A stretch of 24,316 bases of DNA, from positions 3,908 through 28,223 of the forward strand of contig DYRX01000014.1 of the NCBI GenBank assembly GCA_020718525.1, read 5' to 3'. Shown piece by piece: positions 1 through 7,019 of the stretch. Source of the DNA: Victivallis vadensis (GTDB lineage: Bacteria; Verrucomicrobiota; Lentisphaeria; Victivallales; GWF2-50-93). Every line of letters starts with the position of its first letter. Position 1 is the first letter of the stretch. A program made the translations under genes and the position numbers. Under the pieces are notes generated by a model that was given only the letters and a program-made list of their open reading frames with translations, was not told the DNA's origin and ran no database searches.

Positions 1-386
1 TAAAAGGCGCAAAGACTCCATACTATGTAGTAGTCAAAGGAGCTGAGATCTCTGAAGCGGTGCGCCATGACTGCCACAATGACGGCGGGTGCGACACCGA
101 AAGTTACCATGTCAGAAAGAGAATCCATTTGCAGGCCGTGAAGGCTTGTCGCATGAAATATCCTCGCAGTGAATCCGTCGAGTACGTCGAATACCATCGC
201 GAACAGCACAGTCCAGGCGCATATTTCCAGCACTCTGGCAGGATCCGATTTGTCGTTGCTGTACACGTGCAAAGACATAAGGATCGCCGCAAAGCCGCAC
301 AGGGAATTGCATATGGTGAGCGTCGTTGGAACTTTTTTAAGCCATTTGTTGTTCTCAAGAAAGATCTGCACCCGCTTTCTTATCAT
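1..386 (-). CDS. pssA: CDP-diacylglycerol--serine O-phosphatidyltransferase (5' part, cut by window edge)
   Basis: Membrane enzyme joining CDP-diacylglycerol and L-serine to give phosphatidylserine, the substrate of the adjacent decarboxylase. The frame starts at ATG 386-384 (MIRKRVQIFLENNKWLKK) and stays open for about 128 codons to the window edge, so the C-terminal half is missing. It contains the full CDP-alcohol phosphatidyltransferase signature D-x2-D-G-x2-A-R-x8-G-x3-D-x3-D, seen as DVLDGFTARIFHATSLHG followed by LQMDSLSD, at about residues 67-92. Hydrophobic stretches lie on both sides (TICNSLCGFAAILMSL; FGVAPAVIVAVMA). The ATG overlaps the stop codon of psd (ATGA), and a purine-rich AGGAAAGGGA lies just upstream inside psd, so translation is probably coupled. 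Family assignment is firm; PssA versus a related CDP-alcohol transferase rests on the psd neighbour. Confidence 0.9.
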   Translation of the reverse strand, partial: MIRKRVQIFLENNKWLKKVPTTLTICNSLCGFAAILMSLHVYSNDKSDPARVLEICAWTVLFAMVFDVLDGFTARIFHATSLHGLQMDSLSDMVTFGVAPAVIVAVMAHRFRDLSSFDYYIVWSLCAF

Positions 387-1087
387 TGGCCGTCCCTTTC
401 CTGGTATTTCAATAAGGGTGTCAATCCTGCGTATACCCTGTCTCCAATTTTTGCCAGAAGAACAAATTCCGGCTTGGCAGGCACGTAAAGCTCTGTCCTT
501 GAACCAAACTTGATCATCCCATATTTTTGACCTTTGAGCAGTCTGTCGCCGGGAGCCGCCTCGCACACTATCCTCTTTGCAATTGCGCCGGAGATCTGCT
601 TCACAACAACAGGATAATTTTCTCCGTCAATTGCCACCGTGCCATACAGTGCCAGAGACTCGTTCTCGTCAATAGCCTCCGGGTTCCTGGCATCATGATA
701 TTTGCCGTCCTTGTGGTTGGCAGATACAACTTCCATGTCGAACGGGGCTCTATTGATGTGAACGTCGAACACGGAGAGGAATATCCCTATTCTAAGCGCG
801 TTTCCGTCCCTGAAATGGGCGTTTTCAGGCAGAGCTGTCACCAGTTCTATGTCTTTGACCACACCATCGGCTGGGCTTAAAAAAAGATTGGGATCCTCGG
901 GAACAGTTCTGTCGGGATCCCTGAAAAAAAGAATGTACGCGATCCATGCGACAAAGGATAGCAAAGAGATGGTCAGCCCCACAGAGGCTTCCCAAAAACG
1001 GGCGACAAGCAGTCCTGCCAGAACGGCGGCAAAAGCGGTTACCCAGGCTATTTTCAGCTCTTTTCTTGCATATTCAGTGAATTTCAT
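383..1087 (-). CDS. psd: Phosphatidylserine decarboxylase proenzyme, short form
   Basis: Pyruvoyl-dependent enzyme converting phosphatidylserine to phosphatidylethanolamine at the inner membrane. The 234-residue length fits the short (PSD-A type) family. Seen: an N-terminal hydrophobic anchor (about 13-55), the FRDPDR motif (55-60), SPADG (71-75), the VFDVHINRAP segment (107-115) carrying conserved Asp and His, and the self-cleavage site in KFGSRTEL, where Gly195-Ser196 should be cut and Ser196 become the pyruvoyl group. It is transcribed divergently from the pseudouridine synthase gene and followed by pssA with a 4-base ATGA overlap, so the two consecutive steps are encoded together. No Shine-Dalgarno sequence is visible before ATG 1087-1085; a possible -10 box lies only 7 bases upstream (see the promoter entry). 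All key residues are present. Confidence 0.93.
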   Translation of the reverse strand: MKFTEYARKELKIAWVTAFAAVLAGLLVARFWEASVGLTISLLSFVAWIAYILFFRDPDRTVPEDPNLFLSPADGVVKDIELVTALPENAHFRDGNALRIGIFLSVFDVHINRAPFDMEVVSANHKDGKYHDARNPEAIDENESLALYGTVAIDGENYPVVVKQISGAIAKRIVCEAAPGDRLLKGQKYGMIKFGSRTELYVPAKPEFVLLAKIGDRVYAGLTPLLKYQERDGQ

Positions 1088-1094
1088 GCCAGGG

Positions 1095-1122
1095 AATATA
1101 GCATCTTGTCGGCAAAGCTCAA
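1095..1122 (-). promoter_or_regulatory. Possible psd promoter implying a leaderless transcript
   Basis: On the minus strand TTGAGC (1122-1117) and TATATT (1100-1095) are separated by 16 bases. The -10 ends 7 bases before the psd ATG (1087), so transcription would start at or next to the start codon. This matches the lack of any ribosome binding site there. It is a sequence match only; the -35 is two bases off consensus. Confidence 0.4.
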
Positions 1123-1172
1123 ATATCCGAGCTTCTTGTTGCGTTTAAAACAGAAAAAATGTTTAGGGGCTG

Positions 1173-1201
1173 TTGCCCAAATCCCAATTTCAGACTATAG
1201 T
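1173..1201 (+). promoter_or_regulatory. Sigma-70-like promoter of the pseudouridine synthase operon
   Basis: TTGCCC (1173-1178), 17 bases, then TATAGT (1196-1201), in the divergent intergenic region facing the pseudouridine synthase gene. Predicted transcription start is about 1207-1209, giving a leader of only about 22 bases before ATG 1231. A small GGGC-tgtt-GCCC hairpin (1167-1178) overlaps the -35. Confidence 0.45.
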
Positions 1202-1230
1202 GCCTCACCTCAGAATTTCAGGTGAAAAGC

Positions 1231-2241
1231 ATGGATGCGACGCGAAAATCTGAAACCATCGTCAATGCTTCCGATTCTGGGCGCAGGCTTGACTCTTTTC
1301 TCGCAGAGAGATTCAACTACCATTCAAGGAGCCAGTGGCAGAAAAAGATCAAGGACGGACAACTTCTGCTGAATGGGAGAAAGACTGACAGCTCCAGCAT
1401 TTTAAGGGACTCTGACCGCATAAGCTACCGTCCGAAGGAGGAACGCGAACTTGCAGAGGAGGCACCCGGCTTCGAAATTCTTCACGAATGCGAGGAATTC
1501 CTCGTTGTAAACAAGCCGGCAAATCTTGTCTGCCATCCTGCCGGAGCATATTTCAAAAACACTCTTTGGTTCGCGCTCAGGGAGCGTTTCGGAGAAGTTT
1601 TCATTGTGAACAGGCTTGACAGGGAAAGCTCCGGCATTGTGCTCTCTGCGAAAGACAAGAGCTCGGCGTCGAAGCTGGCGGAGCTTTTCGCCTTGGAAAA
1701 CGCGCCAATCGCAAAAATTTATCTGACCATTGTTCACGGAAGCTTTCCCAATCGCGTTTTGGCAAGGGGATTCCTTTGCCAGGACGAAAAGAGTCCTGTC
1801 AGGAAAAAAAGGGCGTTCATAGCGTCGTCAAATCCGTCTCCTGGCGACGGAGGCGAAATAGCCGAGACGGAATTCCGCCTTCTTACACATTCGGGAGCTT
1901 TTAGCGCAGTCGCCGCGGTGCCATTCACCGGCAGGACGCACCAGATCAGGGCGACACTGCTTTCTCTTTCGTATCCGATAGTCGGAGACAAGCTTTATGG
2001 CAAAGACGAGACTGCCTATCTGCGCTTCATCGAGGGTAAAATGACTGAAAAAGACCGATCAGAACTTGTCATTGGGCGGCAGGCGCTGCATGCGGCAGTT
2101 CTTGTTTTCAGATCTCCTTTCAGCGGGAAGAATCTCGAGTTTTTTGCGGAGACTCCGGAAGAATTTTCAAGAGTCTGCCCAATGCCTGGCGAAAAAGAAA
2201 TAAAGGAAATCGCATCGGAATATGCAGGAAAATTCGTCTGA
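1231..2241 (+). CDS. RluA-family RNA pseudouridine synthase with S4 domain
   Basis: Isomerises uridine to pseudouridine in rRNA or tRNA in the cytoplasm. Order of parts: an N-terminal S4 RNA-binding domain (RRLDSFLAERF through LLLNGRK), then the RluA/RsuA catalytic domain with VNRLDRESSG, in which Asp130 is the expected catalytic residue, and the C-terminal GRTHQIRATLLSLSYPIVGD signature ending in KLYG. The canonical HRLD of RluA/RluD enzymes is NRLD here, and the following D-T-S-G is E-S-S-G. ATG 1231 is preferred (336 residues) because AGGTG at 1220-1224 sits 6 bases before it; an in-frame GTG at 1222 would remove that spacing. The stop overlaps the next gene by 20 bases, so it probably heads the operon. 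The target RNA (RluC-, RluD- or TruC-like) cannot be told from the sequence. Confidence 0.88.
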   Translation: MDATRKSETIVNASDSGRRLDSFLAERFNYHSRSQWQKKIKDGQLLLNGRKTDSSSILRDSDRISYRPKEERELAEEAPGFEILHECEEFLVVNKPANLVCHPAGAYFKNTLWFALRERFGEVFIVNRLDRESSGIVLSAKDKSSASKLAELFALENAPIAKIYLTIVHGSFPNRVLARGFLCQDEKSPVRKKRAFIASSNPSPGDGGEIAETEFRLLTHSGAFSAVAAVPFTGRTHQIRATLLSLSYPIVGDKLYGKDETAYLRFIEGKMTEKDRSELVIGRQALHAAVLVFRSPFSGKNLEFFAETPEEFSRVCPMPGEKEIKEIASEYAGKFV

Positions 2242-4009
2242 ATTCAAGAATGATCCGACTGAAAATGCCGAAGCCTGCGACAGGACTTTGGCCAGCAGTG
2301 ACGCGCAGTTGCGCAAGATTCAGCTAGGAGAGGTTGGTCCATATCAGAGACTAGAATTCATCGGCATGGGCGGCAGTGGAATGGTCTACAGAGCCAAAGA
2401 CGCGGGCGGATCCGAGCTTGCTCTTAAAATCATGACGGTCACCCCCTTCATTTCCGGAACGGAAATCCGCAGATTCCTTTCTGAAGCGGAAACATCGAAG
2501 AAGCTGAGAAAGCACCCCAACATAATAACCGTCTATGACACAGGACAGGACGGGAACAGCTACTACATAGCAATGGAGCTTGTGAAGGGCGGCAGGACTT
2601 TCAGGGATCTGTCCGCCGGATACATGAGCATAGAGGAGACGCTGGATCTGCTTATACCCGTCGCCAGTGCCCTCGAATATGCGCACAAGGAAGGTATTCT
2701 CCACAGAGACGTAAAGCCTGCAAACATCCTTATAAACGAGTTCAATCAGCCTCTCCTTGCAGATTTTGGGCTCGCAAAGACGGAGACTGCCGAGCGAATG
2801 ACAATGACAGGTTCAATAATGGGGACACCAAGATACATGTCCCCCGAACAATGCGGATTCGGAGACGCGCATCCGACTAAGCAGTCGGACATATATTCGT
2901 TTGGACTCCTCTCCTACGAGCTTCTTTGCGGGCATTTTCCATACCAGATATCAAATGAAATGCCTCTGCCGGAGATATTTAGAGTAATTTGCTCCGAAAA
3001 TGCAAAGCCGCTGAGGCACCACCGCAAGGATGCAAGCAGGAATTTGGAGGCCGTGCTGGCACGCATGCTTGAAAAGGAAAAGTCCCTCCGCTACAAGGAC
3101 ATTTCAAATGTCCGGTCAGATTTGGAGGCTTGCAGGCAGGGAAGGCCGGTTTCAGTGAGAAGGCTGAGCCCCGCCGAGAAATGGGAGCGGATGCTCAGGC
3201 GAAACGCGGCAGTTTCAATCACCGTCGCAATTCTTATGACCATCGCGCTTTTCGCATATTTCATCGCGTTCAGACCTAAAATTTTCGAAAAAATTTACTT
3301 CAAGCATGTTTCAGATGTCGAGGCGGTGGCGGCAAAAAGAAAGACGATCTCCCTGGAAAAAGAGCTCAAAAACATTAAGGAGGGGGGAGGGAAAAGCTCC
3401 GCGGATAGTCTGGATCTGCTTCTTGCCTCGGCAAGAAATGAGCTTGCGTCCGCCAATTTAAATGATGCAAAAAAATCATTTACCGAGCTTGAAAGCCTTT
3501 CTTCCGCCCAATCCGAGCTGGGTGTCAGAATCGAGGCGCTCTCATCTTTGGCGAGAATCGAGATGACGCTTGCAAGCTATGATCAGGCTACGAAGCTTTT
3601 CGAAGAGGCGGAAAAACTTTCTGCAAAAGATTCCTTCAGTGGAAAGATCATCGCTTTCGAGATCGCCGCGGCATTGCACTTGTCCGGCAGAAAGGACGAG
3701 GCAAAAAGGAAGTGGAGAAGCCTGGCGCGCAACGATTTTAATTACTCGCAGGGGCTTGAAACGAAGGCTTTCGAAGACTACATTGAGCTGTTCTCTTCGG
3801 CAATGCTCTATTCCGAAGCCCGCAGGGTGCTCGCGGACGGGGCCGTGCGCGTCTCAGCTCCGTTCAAAGGGCTTGGATATTGGACGCTCGCGGAAAGCGC
3901 AGGCGAAGGACCGGAAAGAGCTGAAATGCTGAAAAAGGCGTCCGAATCTCATGGTGCCTTCATATGGCTTAAAAAATCTTCGTCAAACGAAAAGGGGAAA
4001 CAAAAATGA
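2222..4009 (+). CDS. Transmembrane Hanks-type Ser/Thr protein kinase with exported helical (TPR-like) tail
   Basis: Protein kinase of the bacterial PknB class, 595 residues. Visible: glycine loop GMGGSGMVY (48-56), ATP-binding Lys in LALKI (69), catalytic loop HRDVKPANIL (161-170), Mg-binding DFGLAK (181-186), activation segment with several Thr/Ser before GTPRYMSPEQ (201-210), and the SDIYSFGLLSYELLCG helix, so the kinase should be active. One membrane segment at about 328-350 divides it from a C-terminal part (about 351-595) rich in Ala, Glu, Lys and Leu helices with TPR-like spacing, expected outside the membrane and without PASTA repeats. It overlaps the upstream pseudouridine synthase gene by 20 bases and the pseudopilin gene by ATGA, indicating coupling. 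ATG 2222 has a loosely spaced AAAGGA (2202-2207). The substrate is unknown; the pseudopilin-like and beta-propeller partners are candidates for a shared function. Confidence 0.9.
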   Translation: MQENSSEFKNDPTENAEACDRTLASSDAQLRKIQLGEVGPYQRLEFIGMGGSGMVYRAKDAGGSELALKIMTVTPFISGTEIRRFLSEAETSKKLRKHPNIITVYDTGQDGNSYYIAMELVKGGRTFRDLSAGYMSIEETLDLLIPVASALEYAHKEGILHRDVKPANILINEFNQPLLADFGLAKTETAERMTMTGSIMGTPRYMSPEQCGFGDAHPTKQSDIYSFGLLSYELLCGHFPYQISNEMPLPEIFRVICSENAKPLRHHRKDASRNLEAVLARMLEKEKSLRYKDISNVRSDLEACRQGRPVSVRRLSPAEKWERMLRRNAAVSITVAILMTIALFAYFIAFRPKIFEKIYFKHVSDVEAVAAKRKTISLEKELKNIKEGGGKSSADSLDLLLASARNELASANLNDAKKSFTELESLSSAQSELGVRIEALSSLARIEMTLASYDQATKLFEEAEKLSAKDSFSGKIIAFEIAAALHLSGRKDEAKRKWRSLARNDFNYSQGLETKAFEDYIELFSSAMLYSEARRVLADGAVRVSAPFKGLGYWTLAESAGEGPERAEMLKKASESHGAFIWLKKSSSNEKGKQK

Positions 4010-4593
4010 AAAAGACGCGTTTCGGGTTTAAATCGAGAATCTCTTCACTTTTCACTCTGACTGAAATTCTCGCAGTTTCTGCGATCATATCGAGCGTTCC
4101 GCTGACAGCCTTTGTAAGGGCGAAGCAGAAGGCGGTAGAAACGGAGTGCATGAACAACATGAGACAGGTCGGTGCCGCGATCGTCTCCTATCATCTCAGC
4201 AATGGCGAATATCCGAAGGCCGCATTTTTTCCGGAAAATCCCAAGAGCGGCGCAGACAGCATACGCGTTGTTCTGGCCGAAGAGCTTGGGGGCGACAAAG
4301 TCTGGCTCTGCCCGGCAATGCCAGAGAAGCTGAAGGAAAAAGGCCTGACCTGGGTCTATAACGACACTCTTTCAGGGAAGCAGTCAACGCCTGATCCCTC
4401 CAAGACTTGGATTTTGGTGGAATTCAGCTGTGTCTCGAGGTCTGCGCCTGAGCCGCATCCCGGCGGATACAACATCGTGTACGCCGACGGGCATGTCGTA
4501 ACGAGCAGAACTCTTCCAGAGGACATCACTAAGAATCAGCAGGCGATGATAGAACGGCTCGAAAAGGAGTTTCAGCTCGCAGTCGCGGAGTGA
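4006..4593 (+). CDS. Type II secretion/type IV pilin-like pseudopilin with H-x9-DG motif
   Basis: Probable minor pseudopilin anchored by an N-terminal methylation-type helix. After a basic leader, FTLTEILAVSAIISSVP (16-32) matches the prepilin motif FTLIELLVV, with Glu20 in the conserved +5 position. The -1 residue is Leu15 rather than Gly and +4 is Thr rather than Ile; from memory, loss of the -1 Gly is common in Lentisphaerota/Planctomycetota pseudopilin-like proteins. The body resembles a type II secretion G-type pseudopilin (CMNNMRQVGAAIVSYHLSNG then EYP), and near the C-terminus HPGGYNIVYADGHV is an exact H-x9-DG motif. Length is 195 residues. It overlaps the kinase stop (ATGA) and the next start (GTGA). 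No other secretion or pilus gene lies in the window, so whether it is part of a secretion pseudopilus is open. Confidence 0.85.
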   Translation: MKKTRFGFKSRISSLFTLTEILAVSAIISSVPLTAFVRAKQKAVETECMNNMRQVGAAIVSYHLSNGEYPKAAFFPENPKSGADSIRVVLAEELGGDKVWLCPAMPEKLKEKGLTWVYNDTLSGKQSTPDPSKTWILVEFSCVSRSAPEPHPGGYNIVYADGHVVTSRTLPEDITKNQQAMIERLEKEFQLAVAE

Positions 4594-6101
4594 ACTTGGA
4601 ATCAAAGCGCAGAACGGCTTCCTTTTCCTTTGTGTTTTTTTGCATTCTTGGAGCCTTTTCCGCGCTTGCGTTCATTCTTTCCCTCGCTTCTCTGCTGAAT
4701 GATCAGTCTGAAGAAATCCAAAAAGGCGTTCCTGGCATAGACGGCGAAGGACCCGAACAGTTCGCCAGGGCAAATTCTGCGTCATGCGCTTCCTCAAAGA
4801 TAAAAATCTCCGAATTCTTCAAATATTTTTCGGGATCAGGTGCTCAGACTGCCAATCTGACTCCAACTTCGAGCTCTCTTCCATGGCCTCAGTTCCGCGG
4901 CGCAAAAAGAGACAACATTCTTCCCGACTACGACAAGCTTGCGCTTGATCCGAATTTGTTTGAGCTTGTATGGGAAAAGCCTCTTGGCGAGGGACACGCC
5001 GCCGCCGCAATTTGGGATGGGCAAGTCTATCTGCTCGACTACATCGAGGATGAAAAGGCCGATGCTCTGAGAGCATTCTCACTGCTTGATGGCGCAGAAA
5101 TTTGGCGCAGATGGCACCATCTCAACCTTAAAAGAAACCATGGTTTTTCAAGAACTGTCCCCGCGTTAGACGAAAATTATGCTGTTGCCCTGGGACCCGA
5201 AGGACATGTCTTTTGCGTTAGCCGCCTTGATGGCAAGCTCCTATGGTCAAAGGATCTCGTCTCCGAGTTCGGTACGGAAATCCCTGGATGGTATGCGGGG
5301 CAGTGTCCGATCATAGACAATGGCGTTGCAGTGATCGCGCCAGTCGGGAAAGACATTCTAATGTTCGGATCCGACTGCGCAAGCGGAGAAATTCTGTGGA
5401 CGACGCCCAATAGCAGAGCATGGAAAATGTCGCATTCTTCAATTGTTCCCATGAATTTTGCTAAGACAAATTTCTATATCTACTGCGCATCCGGCGGCGT
5501 TTGCGGCGTCTCGGCAGATTCTGTAGACAGAGGAAAAATCCTCTGGCAGACGGAAGATTTCAATCAGAAAGTTGTCGCTCCTTCTCCTCTGCCCCTGCCC
5601 GAGGGCAAAATTCTCGTGACGGCAGGATATGGCGCGGGCTCCATTCTTCTGCAGTTGAACTGCGAGGATGGAATATTCGGAGTGAAAACGCTTGAAAGAT
5701 ATTCTCCTTCAAAGGGGATTTCCTCCGAACAGCAGACGCCGATACTTCACGATGGACATATCTATGCCGTCATGCCCAAGGATGCTGGCGGACTCGCCGG
5801 CCAGTTCGTCTGCGCGCATTACTCCGATCCAAAAAAAATAATCTGGTCGAGCGGAAAAAATTACCGATTCGGGCTTGGTCCATACATCTTGATCGGGGAC
5901 AAATTCTTTGTTCTTAGCGACAACGGAATTCTTCACTGCATCGAGGCCAGCGCCGAATCTTTCAAACCATTGCATCAGGCTAAAATCCTCGACGGTGTAG
6001 ATGCCTGGGGACCAATCGCATTTTCAGGCGGATACATGATTGTAAGAGATTCCCGGACAATGAAATGCCTGAATACAGACACAGCACGAAAAAGCAAATG
6101 A
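4590..6101 (+). CDS. Membrane-anchored PQQ-type beta-propeller protein
   Basis: A 503-residue protein with a positively charged N-terminus and one hydrophobic helix (about 12-37), then a linker and a beta-propeller outside the membrane. The fold is inferred from WPQFRGAKRDNI (typical opening of PQQ-like quinoprotein domains) and recurring blade-type strands such as GQVYLLDY, GHVFCVSRLDGKLLWSKDL, DCASGEILWTT, GKILWQTEDF and GILHCIEAS. No enzyme-specific PQQ residues were recognised, so it may be a scaffold or sensor rather than a dehydrogenase. The start is GTG 4590 overlapping the pseudopilin stop (GTGA); this is the last gene of the overlapping run and is followed by a long imperfect inverted repeat. 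BamB is a structural alternative, but the context of kinase plus pseudopilin argues for a different role. Confidence 0.8.
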   Translation: MNLESKRRTASFSFVFFCILGAFSALAFILSLASLLNDQSEEIQKGVPGIDGEGPEQFARANSASCASSKIKISEFFKYFSGSGAQTANLTPTSSSLPWPQFRGAKRDNILPDYDKLALDPNLFELVWEKPLGEGHAAAAIWDGQVYLLDYIEDEKADALRAFSLLDGAEIWRRWHHLNLKRNHGFSRTVPALDENYAVALGPEGHVFCVSRLDGKLLWSKDLVSEFGTEIPGWYAGQCPIIDNGVAVIAPVGKDILMFGSDCASGEILWTTPNSRAWKMSHSSIVPMNFAKTNFYIYCASGGVCGVSADSVDRGKILWQTEDFNQKVVAPSPLPLPEGKILVTAGYGAGSILLQLNCEDGIFGVKTLERYSPSKGISSEQQTPILHDGHIYAVMPKDAGGLAGQFVCAHYSDPKKIIWSSGKNYRFGLGPYILIGDKFFVLSDNGILHCIEASAESFKPLHQAKILDGVDAWGPIAFSGGYMIVRDSRTMKCLNTDTARKSK

Positions 6102-6114
6102 GAAATTGAAAGTG

Positions 6115-6182
6115 GCACTTTTTTAGCCGCGGAGTGGCTGAGGGACGTAGCCTCGTTGCGGCTGAAAACGGCAAAAAAGTGC
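6115..6182. terminator. Long imperfect stem-loop after the beta-propeller gene
   Basis: GCACTTTTTT (6115-6124) is perfectly complementary to AAAAAAGTGC (6173-6182), and AGCCGC (6125-6130) to GCGGCT (6158-6163). A weaker inner GAGG/CCTC pairing fills the loop. The stem starts 13 bases after the stop codon. The T run is inside the 5' arm rather than after the hairpin, so it is not a textbook intrinsic terminator, though it reads similarly on both strands. Confidence 0.45.
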
Positions 6183-6246
6183 GACTGAAAAATCTCGGAG
6201 CTTCGGACATCTGACATTCTTTATCGCTGTGCTTTGACAGTTCCGC

Positions 6247-6275
6247 TTGATTTACGTCCGCCGGTCTGTTATATT
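6247..6275 (+). promoter_or_regulatory. Sigma-70-like promoter of the two-component operon
   Basis: TTGATT (6247-6252), 17 bases, TATATT (6270-6275). Predicted start is about 6282, leaving a leader of about 80 bases before ATG 6363. A perfect TTGACA occurs at 6234-6239 but has no -10 box at a workable distance. Confidence 0.45.
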
Positions 6276-6362
6276 GACGCGCGTAGTTTATTTCTTTTGA
6301 GCTTCGGTACTGCTTCCGTTTGAAACAAATTGGATTTTTCTATACAATACGAGGATTCGGCA

Positions 6363-6968
6363 ATGGAAATATTGGCAGTTGAAGACGATGTCTTTTCAAA
6401 AAAAATGCTCAGGGCGATAATCGAAAAGATCGGCTATGACGTCGTAGTCGCTGACGACGGTGCTGAGGCTCTTAAAATTCTGCGGGGCGGATTCATAAAA
6501 ATTGCCGTTATGGACTGGAATCTTCCAGGCATCTCGGGCATAGAGGCATGCCGCGAGCTCCGAAGCATGGACTTCAAGATTCCTCCTTATATAATAATTG
6601 CCACAGCCGCGAACCTGAGCAAGGAAAATGTGATCGAGTCCCTCAGAGCGGGAGCGAACGACTATCTTGAAAAGCCCTACAACGTGGAGGAGATGAGGGC
6701 TACGCTCAAGACGGCTGAAAAAATGATCACACTGCAGTTGGATCTGGAGGACAGAGTGAGAGAACTCGAGAAGGCGCTTGACGAGATCAAGCATCTCAGA
6801 GGAATACTTCCAATCTGCATGAAATGCGGTAAGATTCGAACAGACAGGGAAAGCTGGGAAAAGATTGACGAATACCTGGGGCGCCACACGGATGTTAAAT
6901 TTTCGCACGGCCTCTGTCCGGACTGCCTTGAGAAAAACTATGAAGGAATACTTGGCGAGAAGGCGTGA
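6363..6968 (+). CDS. Response regulator with C-terminal coiled coil and CxxC...CxxC zinc-type module
   Basis: Receiver protein of 201 residues. The REC domain (1-118) has the acidic pair Glu7/Asp8-Asp9 (VEDD), phospho-acceptor Asp51 (VMDWNLPG), Thr81 (IIIATA) and Lys104 (YLEKPY). A charged coiled coil follows (about 120-147), then LPICMKCGKIRTDRESWEKI and FSHGLCPDCLEK, whose four cysteines (152, 155, 185, 188) and nearby histidines look like a metal site. There is no DNA-binding helix-turn-helix. This C-terminal tail is known from other REC and PAS signalling proteins, with no settled function that I can name. ATG 6363 is chosen because GAGGA (6351-6355) sits 7 bases upstream; an upstream in-frame TTG (6330) adds residues unlike a receiver domain. 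The hybrid kinase follows directly, so it is probably that kinase's partner. Confidence 0.88.
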   Translation: MEILAVEDDVFSKKMLRAIIEKIGYDVVVADDGAEALKILRGGFIKIAVMDWNLPGISGIEACRELRSMDFKIPPYIIIATAANLSKENVIESLRAGANDYLEKPYNVEEMRATLKTAEKMITLQLDLEDRVRELEKALDEIKHLRGILPICMKCGKIRTDRESWEKIDEYLGRHTDVKFSHGLCPDCLEKNYEGILGEKA

Positions 6969-7019
6969 TTTTGACGAAGGAGAGGCGATTCCCGGCATTT
7001 GCGTCGCAGGCTCCACAAA

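Noticed and set aside
60..513. Forward-strand frames across the pssA/psd region
   Set aside because: They are opposite two minus-strand genes with complete signature motifs and show no family motif themselves.
6234..6239. Perfect TTGACA as -35 box
   Set aside because: No TATAAT-like sequence 16-18 bases downstream; the nearest lies 30 bases away. The TTGATT/TATATT pair fits better.
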